From an uncultured Draconibacterium sp. (GTDB lineage: Bacteria; Bacteroidota; Bacteroidia; Bacteroidales; Prolixibacteraceae): 64,000 bases of DNA. The notes below the pieces were generated by a model. The model searched no databases. It was given only the letters and a program-made list of their open reading frames with translations, and was not told where the DNA came from. This document shows positions 15,951-24,893 of the stretch, in pieces; position 1 is the stretch's first letter; every line of letters starts with the position of its first letter. The position numbers and the translations under genes were made by a program. Where the stretch lies: NCBI RefSeq assembly GCF_963677575.1, contig NZ_OY782038.1:5353001-5417000 (forward strand), given 5' to 3'.

Positions 15951-17225
15951 TTAAATGAATTCACTCCAAAAACTATCATTCTCAAATCCTTCCACCAGCA
16001 TGTCAAAAACAAAATCTCCTAAGTTGTTTTCACTATCTTTTGCGTATTGTATTAGTTTATTTTGTTTTGTCTTTTTTATCTTTTTAAAATATGCCGTTCC
16101 CAGATTATTGGGTATGCCTATATAGATATTATCTAAATCAAGATACTTAATTAAGTGAGGAGAATGACTTGTAATAATAACTTGAGCCGAATCTGTTAAT
16201 TCGGAGATAATGATTAAAAGTCGCTGGAGGAGAGCTGGATGAATCGAGTTTTCTAGTTCTTCATAAGCCAATAGGTGTGTTCCAGAATAGTCTGCGATTA
16301 TTGCTGTTGTTAATATGTGAAATATTCTCTTAGAGCCTTCTGATAGATTATTAATGCTAGTATCTTGGTTGTTTGTTCTAATTTTAATACGAATATCATA
16401 TATCTTCTCTGGCACTTCAAATGGAATATCATCCTTTTGAATAGATTCAGATTTAAAATCAATTTGAATGGGTTTGATGTATTCAATGTCTGGGAGTAAA
16501 TCTAATATTAAATCATTCAATAATTGATACTTATCATTATCGTTTTTGTGTAAATTATAGAAAAATTTTCCAATACTAGGTATTTCGTATGTGTCAAAAC
16601 TGCCACTATTATCAATTATAGCATTTGATTGAGGAACAAAGTATTTGTCGATGTTCTCCATGGAAATAAAATCGAATTCTAAATTGTTGATGGCTTCCAC
16701 TATTTCGATGTAAAACAAATCATCAAAGTTGCTTAATTTGTTTATTATTAGCGCATTACTTTTAATTTTTATGCTTTTGTCGCACCTGCCAGTTTTTGAA
16801 GGTTTATACAACTTCGATTTAAGATTCCGATTAATGTAAGTAGTTGGCTTAGTGTCTTCTTCCGATTTAACACGAAGTGTTTCTTTGGTAATTTTACTTC
16901 CTTTGTTATCTTGTTTTATCCATTCGAATGAAAACATATAATTGATAGATGTTTTCACTTTATTTAATAGAATCTCAAATTCAATTTCAAATGTATAATC
17001 TTTATCAGCAGTGGTGTTATTTATAGGTACTGCATTTTGGTATTGCATCTGAGTAATTTTACTTTTTTCAGATGCTTGGATAAAATCATTACCAAATTCA
17101 ACCGCTTCAAAGAAATTTGATTTTCCATAGTTGTTGAGAGCAATTAATGCATTCAATCCATTAAATTCAACTGTTGTATCTGTCAAATTTTTGTACCCGT
17201 CTATTCGTATATTCTTAATTTTCAT
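15951..17225 (-). CDS. AAA15/AAA21-type (SMC/ABC-like) ATPase, putative defence ATPase
   Basis: The 424-residue protein opens with the FRS-like start IKNIRIDGYKNL and a P-loop LNNYGKSN (29-37), in which the usual leading glycine is alanine. The ABC signature LSEGSKR is at 294-300. The Walker B region is LLAYEELENSIHP with Glu322-Glu323, and the H-loop is TSHSPH with His354. The insert between Walker A and signature (about 60-280) is the variable helical arm of overcoming-lysogenization-defect-like ATPases. Cells use such ATPases as sensors that release a toxic partner, here probably the TOPRIM protein encoded 12 bases downstream. Low GC and flanking repeats suggest transfer. Confidence 0.82.
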   Translation of the reverse strand: MKIKNIRIDGYKNLTDTTVEFNGLNALIALNNYGKSNFFEAVEFGNDFIQASEKSKITQMQYQNAVPINNTTADKDYTFEIEFEILLNKVKTSINYMFSFEWIKQDNKGSKITKETLRVKSEEDTKPTTYINRNLKSKLYKPSKTGRCDKSIKIKSNALIINKLSNFDDLFYIEIVEAINNLEFDFISMENIDKYFVPQSNAIIDNSGSFDTYEIPSIGKFFYNLHKNDNDKYQLLNDLILDLLPDIEYIKPIQIDFKSESIQKDDIPFEVPEKIYDIRIKIRTNNQDTSINNLSEGSKRIFHILTTAIIADYSGTHLLAYEELENSIHPALLQRLLIIISELTDSAQVIITSHSPHLIKYLDLDNIYIGIPNNLGTAYFKKIKKTKQNKLIQYAKDSENNLGDFVFDMLVEGFENDSFWSEFI

Positions 17226-17365
17226 GTCTCGATAAAATTGTTTTGTTCTTATGCAACAATATGGGGCTTTAAGTGTTCAAGATCTACTGCAAATATACGA
17301 ATAATTGTTTTATATGCAATATATTGTTGCTTATTATGATGCGTGATTATGGGGTTTACAATTAA

Positions 17366-17451
17366 GCATAACGTATGTGGAACCCAACTGGTTGGGTTAC
17401 TTCCTTATTGTCGGGTTGGGGTATCCGCTCATTTTGGGTGTATAACCCAAC
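17366..17451. repeat. Structured element upstream of the ATPase gene
   Basis: The gap 17226-17582 holds no gene. It starts with GCATAACGTATGTGG (17366-17380) and then an 8-bp perfect palindrome, AACCCAAC-TG-GTTGGGTT (17381-17398). A GGGTTGGG at 17413-17420 and another AACCCAAC at 17444-17451 can pair with the same arms, so alternative hairpins are possible. It may be a recombination site or an operator for the ATPase operon. Confidence 0.5.
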
Positions 17452-17482
17452 TTTTTGTTTAAATAGTCTAATTGAGTGCATT

Positions 17483-17542
17483 TTCAACGGTTTAAAGTTT
17501 TAGTACATTAAATGTAAACATAATATCGCAAGCCCAAAAGTT
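17483..17542 (+). repeat. Diverged direct repeat, right copy, bounding the AT-rich island
   Basis: This 60-base segment begins TTCAACGGTTTAAAGTTTTA and ends CCCAAAAGTT, and aligns with 14789-14849 in the same orientation. It lies 41 bases before the stop codon end of the PIG-L gene. The pair frames the lipoprotein and ATPase/TOPRIM genes. Confidence 0.65.
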
Positions 17543-17582
17543 AGCTATTTAAAATTTAAAAGGATTTGGGGCAAAGCAAAAT

Positions 17583-18455
17583 TTACTTCCCTAACATCGG
17601 AAACAGAATCCGTATCTCTTCATCAGAAGGATGCCGGCCAAATTCGCATATTTCGAAAGCTTCTACTGCCCGTGCTTTTTCAGCTGTTTCGGTGTCATAC
17701 CATTTCTCCAGCGATTTGCGCATGGCAGGAGAGGGGGCATTTAAACGCATTTTTCCCAGCCATTCAAGGCGGTCTTGTTCGTTATCGGGAACATCTTCCA
17801 GCTTTTCGTCGAGCCATGGGAGCCACTCGAAGAATTGCGACTTGTGGGCTGCCATACCATAAACTTTCTTATCGTATACGGCCGAAATATCAACAGCAAT
17901 ATCGGGTTGAAATGGATTGGGTTTCTGGAAATTGTCGTGTGAATACAAAAATACCGGGTTCATTTTCAGGGCCGGAACATCGGGAGCCACATTGGGCACC
18001 GTTACCAGGAAAGCAGCATCCTGAACAGCAATCGCCGTATTTCGGTGGTCGGGGTGGTAATCGTACGGGCGGTGCGTAATTACCACGTCGGCATTCCAGT
18101 TTCGAATGATACGAATGATATCGTGACGCAATTTAAGTGTCGGCATCAATTCCGCATCGTGGTTGTCGAGCACTTTATACGTAACACCAATTCGTTTTCC
18201 TGCCTCTTGTGCTTCATTGATCCTTATTTTGGCTAGTGCGCCTCCGCCCTTGCTAAAATGTCCGGCATCGCCATTTGTCAATGATACAAACAATACGTTG
18301 TGGCCCATCTGTGCAAATTGATAAGCGGTTCCACCAACATCTACATCAGCATCATCGGGGTGGGCACCAATTACAACAACATTTATTTTTGAATGCTGTG
18401 CCTGAGTGAAAAAAGCCAAAGTGAGGCTTAACAAGAATATAAATGCAATTTTCAT
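17583..18455 (-). CDS. Exported PIG-L/LmbE-family deacetylase
   Basis: The 290-residue protein has a signal peptide ending near Gln20. The zinc-binding motif AHPDD is at 31-35 (His32, Asp34, Asp35), and the second metal motif is YHPDHRNTA (about 134-142). This is the N-acetylglucosaminyl de-N-acetylase fold, which removes acetyl groups from GlcNAc-containing substrates; here it acts in the periplasm or outside. The length is within the usual range. Substrate unknown. The gene lies just outside the right direct repeat of the AT-rich island and its GC content looks normal, so it marks the return to core sequence. Confidence 0.87.
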   Translation of the reverse strand: MKIAFIFLLSLTLAFFTQAQHSKINVVVIGAHPDDADVDVGGTAYQFAQMGHNVLFVSLTNGDAGHFSKGGGALAKIRINEAQEAGKRIGVTYKVLDNHDAELMPTLKLRHDIIRIIRNWNADVVITHRPYDYHPDHRNTAIAVQDAAFLVTVPNVAPDVPALKMNPVFLYSHDNFQKPNPFQPDIAVDISAVYDKKVYGMAAHKSQFFEWLPWLDEKLEDVPDNEQDRLEWLGKMRLNAPSPAMRKSLEKWYDTETAEKARAVEAFEICEFGRHPSDEEIRILFPMLGK

Positions 18456-18534
18456 AATTAGGTCGTTTAGTTCTGTTTAGGTTTCTAAGTTATGTTTTTT
18501 TGGGTAATCTGGAATAAAAATGGATCGGTTAATT

Positions 18535-18638
18535 TCATCGCCCTAATGGACGACACTGTTATATGTCGGGGCGTTGCTCCTGATATGAAACAGGACTGAA
18601 AGACCGGAACTTTTTAGCACCGTCATTAAGGGCGATGA
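18535..18638. repeat. REP-like inverted-repeat element, copy 1
   Basis: TCATCGCCCTAATGGACG (18535-18552) faces CGTCATTAAGGGCGATGA (18621-18638), which is its complement apart from a few positions. Inside is a second small hairpin, TCCTG (18578-18582) with CAGGA (18591-18595). It lies directly upstream of the GH5 gene, and a related element lies downstream of it. The arms contain the word CGCCCT..GGACG shared with the second element. Confidence 0.6.
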
Positions 18639-18666
18639 GAAGGATAAGAAATTTAACAGAATCTAA

Positions 18667-18674
18667 TATCTTTG
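18667..18674 (+). promoter_or_regulatory. Candidate -7 promoter box for the GH5 gene
   Basis: TATCTTTG matches TAnnTTTG, 25 bases before the GH5 start codon. No clear -33 partner. Confidence 0.4.
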
Positions 18675-18699
18675 AGATAAATACCAATTTAAACCAACT

Positions 18700-19836
18700 A
18701 TGCAACGACGAAATTTTATAAAAACTACCGGGCTGGTAACTGCCGGAGTTAGTATGGCAGGTACTTTGTCCGCTTCCCGATCAGAAATATCAAACGCTTT
18801 ACCCCATTGGCGTGGGTTTAACCTGCTGGATTATTTTTCGCCAACGGGGGGCCGCAATTCCAACGGCTCAACAGAAGAGGATTTTAAATGGATGGCCGAT
18901 TGGGGATTTAACTTTGTCCGCATCCCGATGGCGTATCCGCGTTACATTAAATTTGATCCGTCTAAAAGTATAACGCCAGATGATGTATTGAGTTTCGATG
19001 AGAAAGAGGTGGACAATGTTCAGCAGCTGGTTGATAAGGCCAATAAACACGGACTGCATGTTAGTCTGAACCTGCACCGTGCACCGGGATTTTGTGTAAA
19101 TGCCGGCTTTAACGAGCCTTACAACCTTTGGCAGGACGAAGAGGCGCAGGAAGCTTTTTATACGCACTGGGGAATGTGGGCTAAACGTTTTGCTTCGTAT
19201 ACCAACAAACAGATCAGTTTCGATCTGGTGAACGAACCCTGTACCCGCGAAGATATGAATGACCAGTTCTCACAACGCGGGCCAATTCCCGGAGCCTTGT
19301 ACCGGAAAGTGGCAAAAACAGCACTTGAAACCATTCGTGAATATAATTCAAACCATTTGGTAGTAGCCGATGGAAACAATGTAGGTGCCGATGTAATCCC
19401 TGAGATCTTTGATCTGGAAATCGGTCAGAGTTGCCGTGGCTATTATCCGCATTATGTGTCGCATTACCGCGCTCCTTGGGTATGGGAAAATCCTGATGAT
19501 GCGCCAATGCCAAGGTGGCCCGGCGAAATTGACGGGCAGAACTTTAGCCGCGAAACGATCGAGGAGTTTTACAAGCCGTGGATCGATGCAGTGAAAAATG
19601 GGGTAGGCGTACATTGCGGCGAATGTGGTTGCTGGCGTGAAACACCACACGTCGTTTTTCTGAGTTGGTTCGGAGATGTACTCAGCGTACTGGCTGAAAA
19701 TAAAATTGGATTTGCACTCTGGAATTTCAGGGGCGATTTTGGACTTCTCGACTCCGGACGAAAAGACATTGAATACGAAGACTGGCACGGGCACAAACTT
19801 GACCGAAAGTTGCTGGACTTGTTGCAGAAGTATTAG
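18700..19836 (+). CDS. Glycoside hydrolase family 5 (cellulase-type), Tat-exported
   Basis: The 378-residue enzyme starts with a twin-arginine leader (MQRRNFIKTTGLVTAGVSMA), so it is exported folded by Tat. The (beta/alpha)8 barrel has WRGFNLLDYF at the start and NFVRIPMAYPRY. It has LNLHRAPGF, the acid/base Glu179 in FDLVNEPC and the nucleophile Glu308 in HCGECGCW. These define a retaining GH5 (clan A) hydrolase of beta-1,4-linked glycans or related beta-glucosides; exact substrate is not shown. Cysteine neighbours of the nucleophile are unusual for the family. It is a solitary gene bounded by two REP-like elements, not part of a polysaccharide-utilisation locus. Confidence 0.9.
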   Translation: MQRRNFIKTTGLVTAGVSMAGTLSASRSEISNALPHWRGFNLLDYFSPTGGRNSNGSTEEDFKWMADWGFNFVRIPMAYPRYIKFDPSKSITPDDVLSFDEKEVDNVQQLVDKANKHGLHVSLNLHRAPGFCVNAGFNEPYNLWQDEEAQEAFYTHWGMWAKRFASYTNKQISFDLVNEPCTREDMNDQFSQRGPIPGALYRKVAKTALETIREYNSNHLVVADGNNVGADVIPEIFDLEIGQSCRGYYPHYVSHYRAPWVWENPDDAPMPRWPGEIDGQNFSRETIEEFYKPWIDAVKNGVGVHCGECGCWRETPHVVFLSWFGDVLSVLAENKIGFALWNFRGDFGLLDSGRKDIEYEDWHGHKLDRKLLDLLQKY

Positions 19837-19874
19837 AAGAAAAGCTCTGGTTGTTGGTTGCCAGCTTTGCTTTC

Positions 19875-19991
19875 TTTGCACCGTGCCTTTAGCCCGGTGA
19901 GCGTAATGTGAATTAGCCATTAATTTTATCGGTTAAATGCTAAAGCCTTTTATATTATCTCTAAAATCACCGCCCTGAAGGACGGTGCAAA
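19875..19991. repeat. REP-like inverted-repeat element, copy 2
   Basis: The arm at 19875-19900 (starting TTTGCACCGTGCC) faces the arm at 19967-19991 (starting TCACCGCCCTGAAGG), which is its near-complement over about 25 bases, with 66 bases between. The right arm is itself palindromic, CACCGCCCT-GA-AGGACGGTG. The core word matches the element at 18535-18638. It occupies the gap after the GH5 gene and contains no ORF. Confidence 0.62.
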
Positions 19992-20006
19992 ACCAGCTTC
20001 AAAATA

Positions 20007-20052
20007 AAAGCCCCGTTTTGTATATTTTTGAAACATTACAAAACGGGGCTTT
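20007..20052. terminator. Bidirectional rho-independent terminator
   Basis: AAAGCCCCGTTTTGTA (20007-20022) and TACAAAACGGGGCTTT (20037-20052) are a perfect 16-bp stem with a 14-base loop, followed by a T-run. It separates the convergent GH5 gene and the gene ending at 20077. Confidence 0.9.
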
Positions 20053-20076
20053 CGTTTTTTTCTCAATCACTGTTCC

Positions 20077-20829
20077 TTAGTTTTTAGAATAACTTAAATC
20101 CCGCAAGTACCAGGAATCGTGACTTTTTACTGTTCGTAAAACCTTAACAAAGTCTTTATTCAAATCATCAAAGAAGTCCTTATATTTTTCTGAAAATTCT
20201 TTGTCGTATTCTAAATATTCCATCTGGTTTTTCCCATATGACCATCCGATGTAAACCGGTCCGTTATAACCCAGTTCTCCTTGTGCAACCCGCCATGTAT
20301 CGTTATGTCCTTCCGATTTCATGTAATCAACAGCTTTTTTCATTATTTGTCTAAATTCCTGCTGTTTCCCCGGTATAACATAAAATTCCTGAAATCCCAT
20401 GTAGTTTACACTGTCCATGGGGATGCGGTTAACTTCCGGAATTATACTTAATTCATCGTATTCGGTAATTGTTTTTGAATAATTCGATTTGATGGTTTTT
20501 ACCCATTTCTTCGTTTTTTCTTCACCAAACTTTTCCAGAATCTTACTCCATTCTTTCTCCAGGTCATCAATATCAGCTAAAGAATTGATCGGGTGCCAGT
20601 ACTGGTACTTAAAATCGCCTGTGGTCCAGGCATAAAACTCATATTTCGAACTTTCATCTTTGCACAGTTGTGCCAGTTCTTTACTGTATTCCCAGTATTC
20701 GTTTATGTACTCGGGGTGCACTTCTTCTTCCCAGCAATACCAAAGTTGTTTACTATTTTCCTGTGCTTGTGTGGTGTGGATGGTACAAACCAAAAGGATT
20801 ACGATCAATCCTAAACCAATTCTTTTCAT
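20077..20829 (-). CDS. Exported protein of unknown function
   Basis: The 250-residue protein has a signal peptide (MKRIGLGLIVILLVCTIHTTQAQ). Two halves look related: WYCWEEEVHPEYINEYWEYSKE at 30-50 and MGFQEFYVIPGKQQEFRQIMKK at about 142-163. Both place an aromatic strand before a long helix, as in dimeric alpha/beta-barrel (ABM-type) domains. That fold call is an inference. Its own promoter region has been displaced: the left end of the IS630 element lies about 31 bases ahead of the start codon, so expression now depends on sequence within the insertion. Confidence 0.7.
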   Translation of the reverse strand: MKRIGLGLIVILLVCTIHTTQAQENSKQLWYCWEEEVHPEYINEYWEYSKELAQLCKDESSKYEFYAWTTGDFKYQYWHPINSLADIDDLEKEWSKILEKFGEEKTKKWVKTIKSNYSKTITEYDELSIIPEVNRIPMDSVNYMGFQEFYVIPGKQQEFRQIMKKAVDYMKSEGHNDTWRVAQGELGYNGPVYIGWSYGKNQMEYLEYDKEFSEKYKDFFDDLNKDFVKVLRTVKSHDSWYLRDLSYSKN

Positions 20830-20860
20830 CTTGTTTATTTTTAGTTACTTAAGTAAGTTA

Positions 20861-21982
20861 TACCGATTTAGTTATTAAATGCCGCATTAAATGCATTTAA
20901 GAAGTGATGATTTCCTGTAATCGATTTAATTGTTTCTGTTCCCATATTGTTTGATATACCCCACAGCCATTGCCTTAGTTTTTCCATGTCCTCAAATAGT
21001 TGGTTTTTGAACCTTGTTTTAATGTATTGCCAAACTTGTTCGCAAGGATTTAACTCAGGGGTGTAAGGTGGAATATTTAGCAAATATATATTGTCCGGTA
21101 CCTCTATGTTCTTTGTAGAATGAAACCCCGCATTGTCAACAACTACAATCTTATATTCTTCTGGCTTGTGTTTGGAAAAGGCATTTAAGTAAGCCTCGAA
21201 TATATTCACATTGACACCATCGATCTCCCAAACAAACGAATCACCATTAACAGGAGAATAACTGCCATACAAATAGGTAGATGCAAATTTGTGCTGGTAG
21301 CTAATAACCGGCCTCACCCCACGAGCTGTCACACATTTTCCAATATGGCTCATCAGCCCAAAGCGGCTTTCATCTTGAAAATACAAGTTAACACTGTTGT
21401 AGTTATTTTTATCCAGACTCTTTCTAAGTGCGTGGAATGTGTTTGGTAGTTTTTAAAAAAGCTTCTTCGGCCTGTTTGTCTTTCTTAATATGTGATTTCC
21501 GCGGGCTTTTTACCTTGGTTTTGAAATGTTTTATCAGGTATTCCCTGATACGTTGATATTTTATTTCTACCCCATATTCCTGATATACCCAGTTCCGGGC
21601 ATCCCAATACCCCTGGAACGGATTATGCGGGTCATTGACTCTTTGCTCAAGACCTTGATGAATTGCAGGCGTAATAATTTTTGATCGTTTGACTTTTGGC
21701 TTGTCGGATAGCAACTCTGAAATACCTCCGGATTTGTAATTATTGAGCCATCTTTCAAGAGTCCTTTTGTGCACACATAAATAGTCTGCAAGTTCTTGAC
21801 GGGTACTAAACCTGCCGGATTTTATTTCAATTAAACTCCTGAGCCGTTTTCCTGCCTGAAATGATTTTTGTTTTACCAACAGTTTTTGTAGCTCAGCTAC
21901 CGATTCTTTTATCTCCAAATAGGCTTTCTTTCCCATGATCGAAGATAATAAATTTATGCGGCATTACATAACAATATTGGTA
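20861..21982 (-). mobile_element. IS630-family insertion sequence
   Basis: The element is about 1.12 kb. Inverted ends are TACC..ATGCCGCAT at 20861-20887 and the matching arm at 21956-21982, 22 of 27 positions identical. It encodes a helix-turn-helix ORF and a DDE ORF in the order typical of IS630/Tc1-mariner elements. A TA target duplication is not clean at both ends, which points to some end decay. It has inserted directly upstream of the exported-protein gene at 20077-20829. Confidence 0.8.
20868..21936 (-). pseudogene. IS630 transposase, interrupted by a frameshift
   Basis: Two reading frames make up one transposase. The first (21424-21936, 170 residues) has a homeodomain-like helix-turn-helix (STRQELADYLCVHKRTLERWL) and a long helical linker. 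The second (open from just after the run at 21450-21460, shown from a TTG at 21386) carries the catalytic domain, with LYFQDESRFG, VVVDNAGFHSTK and the PPYTPELNPCEQVW signature that gives the DDE triad. Joining them needs a +1 (or -2) shift at the T/A run around 21450-21460. A -1 slip there leads to a non-homologous frame. It is therefore probably a disrupted gene, although a programmed shift cannot be excluded. Confidence 0.78.
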
Positions 21983-22089
21983 TTAAAGCAAATCAACAAG
22001 AAAACAAAATAAAAATACATATTGGTGTTTTATTCAGTGAGGCCCAAATTACAGAAGAGAAACGAACTGTAATTTGATGGTCGAACTAA

Positions 22090-22113
22090 TCCCGATAGCG
22101 AAGCGTATCGGGA
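22090..22113. repeat. Extragenic palindrome
   Basis: TCCCGATA (22090-22097) faces TATCGGGA (22106-22113) around GCGAAGCG. A second, related hairpin (TCCCGAC/GTCGGGA, 22215-22234) lies 100 bases away on the other side of a terminator. Both resemble short REP-type elements. Confidence 0.55.
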
Positions 22114-22156
22114 TAAATGATTTAATACTCCGATATTTGCTTCGAATTAATAAAAA

Positions 22157-22199
22157 AAGACCCGTTCTGTAGTTGATTAAATTATACAGAACGGGTCTT
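22157..22199. terminator. Terminator hairpin after ettA
   Basis: AAGACCCGTTCTGTA (22157-22171) pairs perfectly with TACAGAACGGGTCTT (22185-22199). On the minus strand it is followed by a T-run, suiting ettA; A-rich sequence precedes it on the plus strand. Confidence 0.85.
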
Positions 22200-22214
22200 A
22201 GCTTTTGTCTTCGA

Positions 22215-22234
22215 TCCCGACGCGTTGGTCGGGA
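22215..22234. repeat. Extragenic palindrome
   Basis: TCCCGAC (22215-22221) and GTCGGGA (22228-22234) form a perfect 7-bp hairpin. Same core TCCCGA as the palindrome at 22090. Confidence 0.5.
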
Positions 22235-22295
22235 CTAGTGATACTTCGCATTTTCGCTTCGCCGGGCTCACAAAAATGGAGAATCACTTAGTTTC

Positions 22296-23981
<1,686 letters not shown>

Positions 23982-24003
23982 TTTGTTTGTTTTTGTTCTG
24001 CCG

Positions 24004-24011
24004 CAAAAGTA
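24004..24011 (-). promoter_or_regulatory. Candidate -7 promoter box for ettA
   Basis: The minus strand reads TACTTTTG, a full match to TAnnTTTG, 23 bases ahead of the ettA ATG. It is followed by GCGGCAG. No clear -33 element. Confidence 0.5.
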
Positions 24012-24021
24012 AGAAATAGTT

Positions 24022-24253
24022 TAGAGAGAAAGCTACTAGCCGCGAGTTACGAGCTACGAGTCTTTGTTTTCTTCATTTTTAGAAGATGCTAGCAATTTGT
24101 TTAACCACAAAGTTGCACAAAGGAGGCACAGAGTTACACAAAGAAAAAGGCAAAAGTAAAAAGGCAAAAGTTCCAAGTTCACAATAATCAATATCCAATG
24201 ACCAATGAATAGAACTTTGTATGTCCTTTAGTCTTTCAATCCTTCAATCCATT
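24022..24253. repeat. Low-complexity dispersed intergenic repeat, copy 2
   Basis: The gap between the frameshifted membrane-protein gene and ettA is built from short words: CTACTAGC/GAGTTACGAG at 24033-24060, a TTAACCACAAAGTTGCACAA-type module at about 24099-24143, AAAGGCAAAAGT repeats at about 24144-24171, and TAGTCTTTCAATCCTTCAAT at about 24229-24250. Each has a counterpart at 431-701 or 43843-44135. No gene or hairpin terminator is evident. Confidence 0.72.
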
Positions 24254-24768
24254 TTACATCGGGATACCTTCTGTTGCAGCTCCAAAACCGGAAAAAATGC
24301 CGAATAAAACCATGCCGATAATCATAATGGGGTAAAGACACATAAAGACGATTGCGATAATACCAAAGGTTTTGTAGTGGGCACGCAGGTTATTGAACGC
24401 GTTAGATAACTGATCCTGTTTTTTTAGGGCAACGGCTTGTTTTATGCTGTTGGAAAAACGGTATAAATAGAAAACCGGTAAGAAATAGACTCCTGCAAAA
24501 ATGAGGTAGATAAAACCAACTAAAAACATTGGAAAAGGAAACACATTTGTTTGACTGGGAATAAACGCGCTTATAATACTTACTGTAATCCTCCCAATAC
24601 CATAAATCCTGTTGCAATAAATCCAAGAATGGCCAAAAACTGGCTCCATTTTCCGGCACTGTGCAGGTTCTGGTTTATTTCTTCGGTAAGTTCAAGTGTA
24701 GCAGGTTTAACTTCCGATTGCTTATCGGTTGGAAGTGTTTCTTCGTTAAGGGTATTTTCTGTATTCAT
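24254..24768 (-). pseudogene. DUF5362-like membrane protein, broken by a frameshift
   Basis: An ATG at 24768 opens a frame with an acidic N-terminus and KWSQFLAILGFIATGFMVLGG, then stops at a TAA around 24580. The continuation lies in another frame and runs to 24254: VSIISAFIPSQTN, a transmembrane helix (MFLVGFIYLIFAGVYFLPVFYLYRF), a helix NSIKQAVALKKQDQ, NNLRAHYKTFGIIAIVF and a last membrane span. Together they make a single protein of about 170 residues with three membrane segments, like DUF5362. A single-base indel near 24585-24600 separates the halves. Either the gene is a recent pseudogene or the base call is wrong. Confidence 0.65.
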
Positions 24769-24893
24769 TTTATATTGTTTGGTAATTTTGATCCTCGTTA
24801 AGTATTTGTAATAAGCTTCAACCGGCTGTTGCCAATCAGGCAAAGCATATAATCAAGTGGGGCTGAAAACTATTCATGTGTTGGTTTGTATCG

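Noticed and set aside
21424..21470. A -1 programmed frameshift at the T-TTT-TTA heptamer in the IS630 transposase
   Set aside because: The -1 frame encodes unrelated residues and soon stops, while the DDE domain is in the +1 frame.
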